From the NCBI RefSeq assembly GCF_035653575.1, contig NZ_DASRBQ010000002.1:20212-84211 (forward strand): DNA of 64,000 nucleotides, read 5' to 3'. Positions 31,659-39,257 of this stretch are shown here, one piece after another (positions within the stretch are counted from its first letter, which is position 1; each line of letters begins with the position of its first letter). Below the pieces are notes generated by a model. That model was not told the origin of the DNA. It worked only from the letters and a program-made list of their open reading frames with translations, and did no database searches. Source of the stretch: Actinocrinis sp035653575 (GTDB lineage: Bacteria > Actinomycetota > Actinomycetes > Streptomycetales > Catenulisporaceae). A program made the translations under genes and the position numbers.

Positions 31659-34015
31659 AGCCTCTCTCCCTTCTCCTCGTCGATGTCCCCGGGCGGCGGC
31701 GCGGAGCGCGTCTCTCCCGGCGGCCGGAGCGCCAGGCCCGCCGCGCTGTCGCGCAGCGCCTGGTCCACGCCGGCTTCGAACTCCTCGATGGCCGCGCGGG
31801 CAGCCTCCGCGTCCAGCTGCGCCGCCGGGGCCAGCGAGAGCCCCTGCCGGCCGCCGCCCTGGGCGGGCTGCGTGGCGCGGGCGCCGCGGACCCGGCGCGG
31901 CAGCGTGGGCGGCCGCTGGGCCATCGAGCCCTCCCGTTCCCGGCCGTTCGCGCGCTGCGGCAGACCGGCCGACACCCCGGAGGACGACTCCCGGCGCGGC
32001 TCCGGCATCGGCGGGGTGGGCACGGTCCGCGGCGCGGGGGCCGAGCCGCCGGCCGCGCGCTGGGCCAGTTCCACCGGGCCGAGCAGGAGTTCGTCCGGGA
32101 CGGCGATCCGGGCGGTCAGTCCGCCGCCCGCGGTCTGGGCCAGCGTGACCGTAGCGCCGGTGCGCTGGGCCAGCCGCCCGACCACGAACAGGCCGAGCAC
32201 CTTGGTGGGCGCCAGGTCCAGCCGCTCACGCCGGACCAGCAGTTCATTCTCGTTCATAAGGCGCTGCGTCGTCATCCCCACGCCGTGGTCGACGATTTCG
32301 ACGACCGCGCCGCGCGAGGCGCTGCGTACCGCCACGTCCACGGTGCTCGAGGTCGGGGAGAAGGCCACCGCGTTCTCCACCAGCTCGGCGACCATGAGGG
32401 TCAGGTCGGCGAGCGCGGAGGGGGTGACCATCGCGTCGCCCTCGGCGCCGAGCACGACCCGCTGGTAGCCCTCGATCCGGCCGATGGCGGAGCGCACCAC
32501 GTCGGTCAGCCGCATCGGGGTGGCGTCCAGCGCGGGCTCGCGTTCGCCGGACAGGAGCATCAGGCTGTCCGCGCCGCGCTGCAGGCGCACCGCGAGGTGG
32601 TCGATCCGGTAGAGCCGCTCGAGCAGCACCGGGTCGGTCTCGCTGCGCTCCATCGCGTCGATCAGGGCGAGCTGGCGGCCGGTCAGGTTGTAGATGCGCC
32701 GCCCGACGTTGCCGAACATCTCGGCGGTGTTGCGCCGCACCAGCACCTGGCGCTCCAGGACCCGCACCGCGGTCTCCTGCAGCCGGTTGAAGGACTCGGC
32801 CAGGTCGCCGATCTCGTCGCGGGTGGCCACCGCGACGTGTTCCAGCTCGGGCGGCTCGCCCTCGTGTTCGGGATCGTCCTCGGCGACCCGCTCGAGGTCC
32901 TGTTCGGCGACGGTGGCGATGCGGGTGGCCGCGCGGGTCAGCCGCAGCACCGGGCGGGCGATCGAGTGCCGGATCAGGACGCTGAAGACGATCAGCCCGA
33001 TCAGCAGCACGATGGCCAGCACCACCAGGCCGATCGCGGTCCAGGCTGCGACCGAGGCGCTGTGTGCGGCCCGGGCCACCACCTGGCGGGTGATGCTCGC
33101 CTCCATCACCGTGCGGGCCTGGCCCTGGGAGAGCGCCGCGTCGGTGACCTGCCGCGCGTAGCCGGTCAGCTCGTTGATCGTCTGCCGGTTGCCGGAGATG
33201 AAGGCGCTGGAGGCGGCGGCCTCGAACTGGTCGATGACGCCCTGCTGCTGGTTGCCCTGGATCGCGTTGTAGAGCGAGTAGTCGGCCGGCGGGATGAACT
33301 GCTGCAGCCGCTGCCCCTGCGAGGTGGCGATGCCGTCGAAGTTCTCGGCCAGCGGGTACTGGGTCGGGGCCTGGGCCGGGTCGTCCGCGATCTCGACGAG
33401 CGCCGCCTCGCGGGAGTTGGCGGCCAGGTCCGCCTGGAACAGGATGTCGAGCTCGGCCTCGGCCACCGCGGCCGGGTTGCCGTCGGCGGCCTGCTGGGCC
33501 AGGCCCATCGCGTCGTTCAGGTCGTGCATGGCGCCGGTGTACGCCTGCAGCAGGATCGTGCCGTTGATGTTGCCCTGGTGCACGCCCTGCCGCTCCAGGC
33601 TCAGGGCGTTGATCTCGTCGAGCGCGGCGCGCATCGCGGTCGGCGGGTTCTGGCCGTAGGCGGCGAGCACGTTCTGCAGCTGCTGGTCGGTGATCTGCGC
33701 GGCGCGGTCGAAGGCGGCCAGGTCCACCAGCTGGATGCTGCCGATGACGCCGAGCGCGTCCTCCTGCTCGGCGCCGAGGTCGTCGATCAACACGCTGACC
33801 TGCTGCGTGGTATTCATGTAAGAGGCCGCGCTCTCCCAGGAGCGGGCGGCGTTGACCTGCTGGATCACCAGCGGGCTGAGCAGGCCCACGATCGCGACGG
33901 CGGGCAGGGCGACCAGTGCGTCGAGCTTGCGGCGGAACGGGATCCGGTCAAGACGCCGGCCCGGCTTGCGGCTGTGTGCCGGACGTTCCAGTTCCTGCCC
34001 ACTGCGCACAGCCAC
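31655..34015 (-). CDS. cvnA: CvnA: nitrate-sensor-type histidine-kinase-like membrane protein
   Basis: A 786-residue sensor. One N-terminal helix (LDALVALPAVAIVGLLSPLVI) and a second near residue 325 (AIGLVVLAIVLLIGLIVFSVL) flank an extracytoplasmic nitrate-sensor-like helical domain of about 260 residues. A HAMP-like linker (ARPVLRLTRAATRIATVAEQ) leads to a degenerate dimerisation region without a clear phospho-His. The HATPase_c domain follows (LMVAELVENAVAFS, IVDHGVGM) and then a proline-rich tail. GTG at 34015 has GGGGAGG seven bases upstream. It heads the cvnABCD operon, each gene overlapping the next. Confidence 0.92.
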   Translation of the reverse strand: MAVRSGQELERPAHSRKPGRRLDRIPFRRKLDALVALPAVAIVGLLSPLVIQQVNAARSWESAASYMNTTQQVSVLIDDLGAEQEDALGVIGSIQLVDLAAFDRAAQITDQQLQNVLAAYGQNPPTAMRAALDEINALSLERQGVHQGNINGTILLQAYTGAMHDLNDAMGLAQQAADGNPAAVAEAELDILFQADLAANSREAALVEIADDPAQAPTQYPLAENFDGIATSQGQRLQQFIPPADYSLYNAIQGNQQQGVIDQFEAAASSAFISGNRQTINELTGYARQVTDAALSQGQARTVMEASITRQVVARAAHSASVAAWTAIGLVVLAIVLLIGLIVFSVLIRHSIARPVLRLTRAATRIATVAEQDLERVAEDDPEHEGEPPELEHVAVATRDEIGDLAESFNRLQETAVRVLERQVLVRRNTAEMFGNVGRRIYNLTGRQLALIDAMERSETDPVLLERLYRIDHLAVRLQRGADSLMLLSGEREPALDATPMRLTDVVRSAIGRIEGYQRVVLGAEGDAMVTPSALADLTLMVAELVENAVAFSPTSSTVDVAVRSASRGAVVEIVDHGVGMTTQRLMNENELLVRRERLDLAPTKVLGLFVVGRLAQRTGATVTLAQTAGGGLTARIAVPDELLLGPVELAQRAAGGSAPAPRTVPTPPMPEPRRESSSGVSAGLPQRANGREREGSMAQRPPTLPRRVRGARATQPAQGGGRQGLSLAPAAQLDAEAARAAIEEFEAGVDQALRDSAAGLALRPPGETRSAPPPGDIDEEKGERL

Positions 34016-34329
34016 TGTGCCGCCTCCCCGGTGCCTGGGCCATTTGGGTGCAATTGGCGACCATGGCACTGATGATCAGACTTCAGATCCGAACCCGCAG
34101 CACAGTATCGAATGCGGTGCCCTTTTGTCGCCATCCGGTCACTGGGCGAATGTTGCAACACAGTGAACGGTGACGAGGCGGGGCGGATGGGCCCCCAAGC
34201 GATACCTATCGGTGATCGATCGTCGGTTGACGGCCTGTCGATCGGCTGGGTTGGATTGCCACTGGGAACCATTGAGTTTTCCACGCGGGCACGGGGCCGG
34301 GCGTGGATTCGTGCGACCAAGGAGCCAGC
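34016..34329. promoter_or_regulatory. Divergent promoter region between cvnA and the osmoprotectant-binding protein gene
   Basis: 314 bases with a locally lower GC content (about 34070-34170 and 34200-34300), fitting two divergent promoters. I could not assign confident -35/-10 pairs. No gene is visible; short open frames here lack ribosome sites. Confidence 0.45.
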
Positions 34330-35304
34330 GTGAATTCCTGGATTACCCGGCGGGTCACCGCCGCCTTCAGTGCTGCCGTGTTGACCGGTGCGTTCGTGGC
34401 CGGGTGCGGCAGCAGCGGCGGTTCGAACAACTCCTCGAACCCGCTGACCGGCGGGGGCGGGCAGGCCACCGGCTCCATCGTGGTCGGCTCCGACAACTTC
34501 CTGGAGAGCGTGCTGCTGGCTGACATCTACGGCCAGGCGCTGCAGGCGAAGGGTTACAAGGTCAGCTACAAGCTGAACATCGCCAGCCGCGAGGTGACCT
34601 ACGGCCTGCTCAAGAGCGGCACGATCACGCTCAAGCCGGAGTACAACGGCGCGCTGCTTGCGTACTTGGACAGCCTGGCCAAGAAGACCACCCCGCAGAC
34701 CTCGACCGACCAGGTGGACGCGGCGATCGCGAGCGAGCTCGCGCCGAACCTCGAGGTGCTGCAGCCCGCGCAGGCGCAGGACAACGACACCCTGACGCTG
34801 AGCAAGCAGGCGGCGGCGAAGTACCACATGACGGCGAACTCCTCGATCGCGGACTTCGTGACCGCGCTCAACGGCGCCAACGTCTCGATCGGCGCGGCGG
34901 CCGAGTTCCAGACCCGCTACCAGGGCATCCTCGGGCTCGAGCAGGCCTACGGGCTCAAGGCCTCGCAGATCACCTTCAAGTCGCTGGACGCCGGCGGCAC
35001 GCTGACTGAGACGGCGCTGGCGCAGGGCGCGGTGGACGCCGGCGACCTGTTCACCACGGACCCGACGATCACCCAGAACGGCCTGGTCACGCTGACCGAC
35101 CCGAAGAACATCTTCGGCCTGCAGAACGTGCTGCCGCTGGTGAACAAGTCGGCGCTGAGCTCCGCCGGAGTGGACGCGCTCAACGCGGTGGACGCGAAGC
35201 TGGACAGCAAGACGCTGCTCGACCTCGACGTGAAGACCCAGGTGCAGAAGCAGGACCCGGCCGCGGTGGCCACCGCGTGGCTCAAGTCGGTCGGCCTGGT
35301 CTGA
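34330..35304 (+). CDS. Osmoprotectant-binding lipoprotein (OpuCC/QAT-type)
   Basis: A 324-residue solute-binding lipoprotein. The signal peptide ends in a lipobox (GAFVAGCGSSG) and a Ser/Asn/Gly linker. The binding domain starts IVVGSDNFLESVLLADIYGQAL and contains LKSGTITLKPEYNGALLAYL, the pattern of betaine/choline/carnitine-binding OpuC proteins. GTG start with AAGGAG five bases upstream. It is the only binding-protein gene near the OpuC-type ATPase/permeases at 27.0-29.6 kb and is read in the same direction, so it probably serves them despite the intervening conservon. The stop codon is the first base triplet of a 15-bp repeat array. Confidence 0.88.
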   Translation: MNSWITRRVTAAFSAAVLTGAFVAGCGSSGGSNNSSNPLTGGGGQATGSIVVGSDNFLESVLLADIYGQALQAKGYKVSYKLNIASREVTYGLLKSGTITLKPEYNGALLAYLDSLAKKTTPQTSTDQVDAAIASELAPNLEVLQPAQAQDNDTLTLSKQAAAKYHMTANSSIADFVTALNGANVSIGAAAEFQTRYQGILGLEQAYGLKASQITFKSLDAGGTLTETALAQGAVDAGDLFTTDPTITQNGLVTLTDPKNIFGLQNVLPLVNKSALSSAGVDALNAVDAKLDSKTLLDLDVKTQVQKQDPAAVATAWLKSVGLV

Positions 35305-35360
35305 TTCAGCGCGGCTGACTCAGCGCTCTCTGATCCAGCGCCGTGTGATCCAGCGCTGAT
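35302..35360 (+). repeat. Four 15-bp units starting in the stop codon
   Basis: Units tgattcagcgcggc, tgactcagcgctctc, tgatccagcgccgtg and tgatccagcgctgat run without a gap from the TGA stop of the binding-protein gene. Every unit begins with TGA, so each repeats the stop in the same frame. Confidence 0.8.
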
Positions 35361-35375
35361 TGCGCTCCACCGGTC

Positions 35376-35428
35376 GAGGCCCGGACCCCCGTCTGACGGT
35401 GCGCCAGCAGGCGCGGGGTCCGGGCCTC
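35376..35428 (+). terminator. Three-way-junction-like terminator
   Basis: A perfect 14-bp outer stem (GAGGCCCGGACCCC, 35376-35389, with 35415-35428) encloses two inner hairpins. One is CGT/ACG around CTG (35390-35398) and the other GCGCC/GGCGC around AGCA (35401-35414). The inner hairpins fit almost without unpaired bases. Best guess is the end of the binding-protein transcript. The elaborate shape is unusual for that. Confidence 0.65.
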
Positions 35429-35534
35429 ACTGACAGCATCCTGATCAAGGCGTTGCGACGCTGGCGGGAACCGGCCTATCGGTGCCCGCACCTGGAGCCC
35501 GTGCGGGCGTCCACGTACCCTTGCGTATGGAATG

Positions 35535-35570
35535 GCTCTGCCGTCCGCCCTGTTCGGCGGGCGGCAGAGC
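35535..35570 (+). terminator. 15-bp hairpin followed by TTTA
   Basis: GCTCTGCCGTCCGCC pairs with 35556-35570 (one G-U pair) around a CTGTTC loop, followed by TTTA. It ends 28 bases before the start of the next gene. It is either a second terminator or a leader hairpin of the secreted-protein gene. Confidence 0.6.
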
Positions 35571-35598
35571 TTTACACAAGGTGGCGAAGGGACGCATG

Positions 35599-36168
35599 AT
35601 GCGGGGCGCGATGGGTGATCGGAGGGCGCGGCGGCAGTTCGGCGGGCAGCCCGCGCTCCTGGTGCTGGTGGCGGTGCTGCTGTGCGCGCTGATCGGGTCG
35701 GCGGGCGCGGCGGCCGCGAGTACAACCTCTGTTTCAGGTGCCACTCAGAGCTCTACCGGTTCCACCGCCGCGGGCAGGACGTACGCGGGCACGGTTTCTT
35801 CGGGCACGATTTCCTCAGGCGCGATCGCCGTCGGCAAGGCGGCGAAGGCGCACCCGCAGCTGGTCCGGCCGTTCACCGGGACCGGCTGCCATACCTATGA
35901 CTACTGGAACGGCGCGCACGTCTGCATCACCGTGGTCGGCACCGGACTGAACATGCAGTCGGCCAGCGGTGAGACGGACGGTCCCGACTCGGACACGGTC
36001 AAGCTCTGGGACACCGAGGGCGTGATCACCATATGGGGCCACCCCAGCAATCACTACATGACGATCAGCTGGGCCTCCGGCGGCGGCGTGTGGCTGGCGA
36101 ACGGCGACAACATGTGCTTCACCGACACGACGCTGAATCAGACCGCCTGCCTCACGATGCATCCGTGA
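35599..36168 (+). CDS. Secreted protein of unknown function
   Basis: A 189-residue exported protein. After RRARRQFGG comes a hydrophobic segment (LLVLVAVLLCALIGSAGAAAA) and a Ser/Thr-rich linker (about residues 45-80). The mature domain has four cysteines (TGCHTYDYWNG, AHVCITVVG, DNMCFTD, NQTACLTM), probably two disulfides, and many aromatic/glycine residues, suggesting a small beta-rich domain. I do not recognise the family. Of two adjacent ATGs the second (35599) is better spaced from GAAGGG. Its last 17 bases overlap the convergent amidohydrolase gene. Confidence 0.75.
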   Translation: MRGAMGDRRARRQFGGQPALLVLVAVLLCALIGSAGAAAASTTSVSGATQSSTGSTAAGRTYAGTVSSGTISSGAIAVGKAAKAHPQLVRPFTGTGCHTYDYWNGAHVCITVVGTGLNMQSASGETDGPDSDTVKLWDTEGVITIWGHPSNHYMTISWASGGGVWLANGDNMCFTDTTLNQTACLTMHP

Positions 36169-37138
36169 CCGTTTGACGGGTGACGGCGCAGGCACCCAGC
36201 AGCTCGGCGGCCGCCGCGTGGGCGGCCGCCGGGTCGGGGAGGATCGCGGGCGGCGCGTAGGGTCGGTCGGAGCCGAGCACGATCCGTGCGCGCGCAGCTG
36301 ACGCGGCCTTAGCGTGTTTTGTCTGCCGGTGACCGAATCCCGCCTCCAGTGACGTATCTCCGCCACCTGCCGAGTCCAACGCCGATCCGAGAGCGGCCAC
36401 GGCCACCGGGCCGTAGGACGAGGTCTCGAACCAGACCCCTGAGTCGGCGGCCAAGTCAGGCCCGCCGCGGGCCGCGGCGCGTTCCCGGTGAAGCGGCGCG
36501 AGCCCGCTCAGCATCGCGAAGCACACCTTGAGCGTGGGGTGCGCGGGACGCCCGAAGGCGGCGAAGGCGTAATACGCCCCGTGCATCTGCTGCACGTAGT
36601 CCACGTTCGCGGCCCACCACGGTGGCGCTCCGGGCGAGGCGGCGCGGCCCGCGTGAACGAACAAGGGCTTGTCCCGCTCCTGCAACACGCGCAGCAGCGG
36701 CTCACAGCGCGCGTACCCTGCCGCATTGGCGAGCGCGGTAGCGGGCAGTTGCAGCCCGACGCACCCGGCGTCCAGCCAGTGCGTCAGGTCGGCGGGATCG
36801 GGGTCGGTCACGCAGGCCGCGGCCCACGCGCCGAAGCCGGCCGGCAACGCGAGCGCGCCGCGGTGGTACGCCTCCAGCAGCGGAGCGGCTTCGGCGGCGG
36901 GCAGGTGCTCGATGCCGAGCGGGCTGGACAGGGAGATCAGCGCCAGGTCGAGCTGGTCGACGCGGTTTATCCCGAGGCGCAGCGCCGGGTCATGGTCACG
37001 CGGATCGACACGGTAATCCGGCTCGCCGTCGAGGACCAGGGTCCAACCGTCCCCCACCAGACGCGGCGCGGTGGCACGCCCCCGCAGCGCCGCGATGAAC
37101 CCCTCGGTCCAAAGGTGCTGATGGACGTCTACGCGCAC
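36152..37138 (-). CDS. Amidohydrolase (family 2, TIM-barrel)
   Basis: A protein of about 328 residues with the metal-binding HxH of the amidohydrolase superfamily at the N-terminus (VDVHQHLW), a mid-barrel His (PLFVHAGR), and a late Asp (IVLGSDRPYAPP). These point to the aminocarboxymuconate decarboxylase-like/2-pyrone-dicarboxylate hydrolase branch, which performs metal-assisted hydrolysis or decarboxylation. The substrate is unknown. The start is uncertain: GTG 37138 (used here) lies just ahead of the HxH motif, and GTG 37180 would add 14 residues. Convergent with, and overlapping, the secreted-protein gene. Confidence 0.75.
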   Translation of the reverse strand: MRVDVHQHLWTEGFIAALRGRATAPRLVGDGWTLVLDGEPDYRVDPRDHDPALRLGINRVDQLDLALISLSSPLGIEHLPAAEAAPLLEAYHRGALALPAGFGAWAAACVTDPDPADLTHWLDAGCVGLQLPATALANAAGYARCEPLLRVLQERDKPLFVHAGRAASPGAPPWWAANVDYVQQMHGAYYAFAAFGRPAHPTLKVCFAMLSGLAPLHRERAAARGGPDLAADSGVWFETSSYGPVAVAALGSALDSAGGGDTSLEAGFGHRQTKHAKAASAARARIVLGSDRPYAPPAILPDPAAAHAAAAELLGACAVTRQTVTDAS

Positions 37139-37302
37139 GGCCAGCCGCTCTTCGCCGGGTGTCTTCTCTTCGATCGACACAGTTTCTGCCTGACAAGGTA
37201 TTGCGCGGGTCCCCGCCGAGCGGACAGGCTTATCCGGTCCCTGCCACAAGCCGGGACAACGACGCCATGCGCCCGTCCAACCCACGAGGACGTGTAGTTC
37301 AC

Positions 37303-39015
37303 ATGCGAATAACCCGACGATTGTCGCACGCCGGTGCGATGCTCACGATCTTCGCCGCCGCGCTGGTCACCGGGCTTCCCGGATCCGCGGCCGCCGCCTC
37401 CGCCCCCGTCGAGATCAACTACCAGAATCCCGTCTCCGCGCTGCCGCCGGTCAGCCGCCCGGCCACCCCGCACTGCACGGTCACCGCCATGCAGCACGAC
37501 TTCGCCAACAGCTACGGCCAGCCCTTCGTCGGCACCCTCACCCCGCCGAGCGCCTGCCCGGGCCCGTGGTCGAAGGTGGTGCTCGACTGGAGCGGCAGCG
37601 TCGCCGGGCGTCAGTACGACCGGCTGGCCGGGGTCTGGATCGGCGGCGCCGAGGTGTTCCGCACCAGTACCCCGGAGCCGGACCCCGCGGGCATCTCCTG
37701 GCACGTGGACGCGGACATCTCCCGCTTCATCCCGCTGCTGCGCACCGCGCAACCACTGGTCGTCGACCTCGGCAACATCGTCAACGGCACGTACACCGGG
37801 ATCTATCACATGACCCTGACGGTCACCTACTACCAGGCCGGCCGCGGGTACCCCGCCGCATCGACCGCCGATCAGGTCATCCCGGTCAGCCAGGGCGGCA
37901 CCACCTCGGCCGGCTGGTGGTCGCTGACCGGCGGGCAGAGCGCGACGCAGACGCTGACCTTCCCGCGCAACCTCTCCGGCGCGACGCTGGAGGTCTTCGC
38001 GCGCGGCGGCGGCTGCGAAGAGTTCTGGTACACGAACGTCCCCGACGCGTATAACCAAGCGCACCCGAGTTACGGGCTGTGCGGCGGCGGACCGTACCGC
38101 GAGGTGCGCGTCGAGGTGGACGGAAAGCTGGCCGGGGTGGCGCAGCCGTTCCCGGCGATCTACAGCGGCGGGATCAGTCCGCTGATGTGGCGGCCGATCA
38201 TGAGCGTGGACTCGCTGCGCACCCAGCCGTACGCGATCGACCTGACCCCGTTCGCCGGGCTGCTCTCGGACGGGCAACCGCACCAGATCACGCTGCTGCC
38301 GCCGACCGGTATCACCGACGTGTGGACCATGGACGGCACGCTGTTCCTCGCCACCGACCATCACGCCGCGCACACCGGCGGCGGCCTGCTCACCGACACG
38401 ATCTCGGCCGAGCCGACGCTTTCCTCCGCGTGGACGACGCCGAGCACCGGCACCGACGTCATCACGACGACCGCGTCGCGCGACTGGACCGTGTCCGGAT
38501 ACGTGAACACCTCGCACGGCCGCGTGATCACCACCGTCCGGCAGCACCTGACGTACTCGAACACGGACACGGTGACCCAGTCCGGCTTCGCGCAGACCGT
38601 CGCGCAGAAGGACAGCGGGTACACGCAGGTGAGTACCTCCGAGCACCACTCCACCGGCACGCGCGACGGGTGGTCCTACCCGATCACGGTGACGAGCGTG
38701 TACCAGCCGAGCTCGACCGGTTCCGGTTTCCTGGTGCAGGGCAACGCCGACGTGTCCAGGATCGCGACCGAGCAGGTGCTGCTGGGCGATGACTGGCTCA
38801 CCACCACGAAGGTCAACGACCACGTCACCGCCAAGGGCGTCCTCCAGCGCGATGACAGCGGCGCGGTCGTGCAGGCCGACGGCTCTGACGCGGAGGACTA
38901 CTCCTCGCTCTCCGCGCAGGCCACCGCCTTCACCAACGCCGGGTGCTACCACCACCGGATCGAAGCGGATCACGGGTACGTGACCTCGGATCGCTACCTG
39001 GGCTGCTGGGACTGA
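37303..39015 (+). CDS. Secreted peptide-N-glycosidase A-like amidase
   Basis: A 570-residue exported protein with a clear signal peptide (MRITRRLSHAGAMLTIFAAA, cleavage near AAAASA). The following region matches the peptide N4-(N-acetyl-glucosaminyl)asparagine amidase A family: YDRLAGVWIGGAEVFRTSTP, GISWHVDADISRF, YTGIYHMTLTVTYY, VDSLRTQPYAIDLTPF. Almond PNGase A removes N-glycans, including core alpha-1,3-fucosylated ones, from glycopeptides. A bacterial homologue would let a soil organism strip plant or fungal glycoproteins. Four cysteines are in the mature protein. ATG at 37303; GAGGA lies a long 12 bases upstream. A 17-bp hairpin terminator follows. Confidence 0.82.
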   Translation: MRITRRLSHAGAMLTIFAAALVTGLPGSAAAASAPVEINYQNPVSALPPVSRPATPHCTVTAMQHDFANSYGQPFVGTLTPPSACPGPWSKVVLDWSGSVAGRQYDRLAGVWIGGAEVFRTSTPEPDPAGISWHVDADISRFIPLLRTAQPLVVDLGNIVNGTYTGIYHMTLTVTYYQAGRGYPAASTADQVIPVSQGGTTSAGWWSLTGGQSATQTLTFPRNLSGATLEVFARGGGCEEFWYTNVPDAYNQAHPSYGLCGGGPYREVRVEVDGKLAGVAQPFPAIYSGGISPLMWRPIMSVDSLRTQPYAIDLTPFAGLLSDGQPHQITLLPPTGITDVWTMDGTLFLATDHHAAHTGGGLLTDTISAEPTLSSAWTTPSTGTDVITTTASRDWTVSGYVNTSHGRVITTVRQHLTYSNTDTVTQSGFAQTVAQKDSGYTQVSTSEHHSTGTRDGWSYPITVTSVYQPSSTGSGFLVQGNADVSRIATEQVLLGDDWLTTTKVNDHVTAKGVLQRDDSGAVVQADGSDAEDYSSLSAQATAFTNAGCYHHRIEADHGYVTSDRYLGCWD

Positions 39016-39051
39016 ACCGCGGCCGAAACCGGCCAGAACACACCGCACGCC

Positions 39052-39091
39052 GCGCGGGCGGACGGCTCACGCACGAGCCGTCCGCCCGCGC
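39052..39091 (+). terminator. 17-bp perfect hairpin terminator
   Basis: Arms 39052-39068 and 39075-39091 are exact complements around an ACGCAC loop, 37 bases behind the PNGase A-like stop. Long GC stem without U-tract. Confidence 0.85.
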
Positions 39092-39257
39092 CCTGCCGGG
39101 TCGCCGGGCCTCTTCCCGAGCAGGGGCCTTGCTGTAAGAATGCGAACTCAGCGCCGCTAAGGCGCTGGGAGCGCAGCACGCCGCGGCCTGATCACCGCGG
39201 CGCCGATCAGGGAGCCGGACTTCGCTCCGGCTTCGGGGGGCGGAATCGGAGCTCGAA

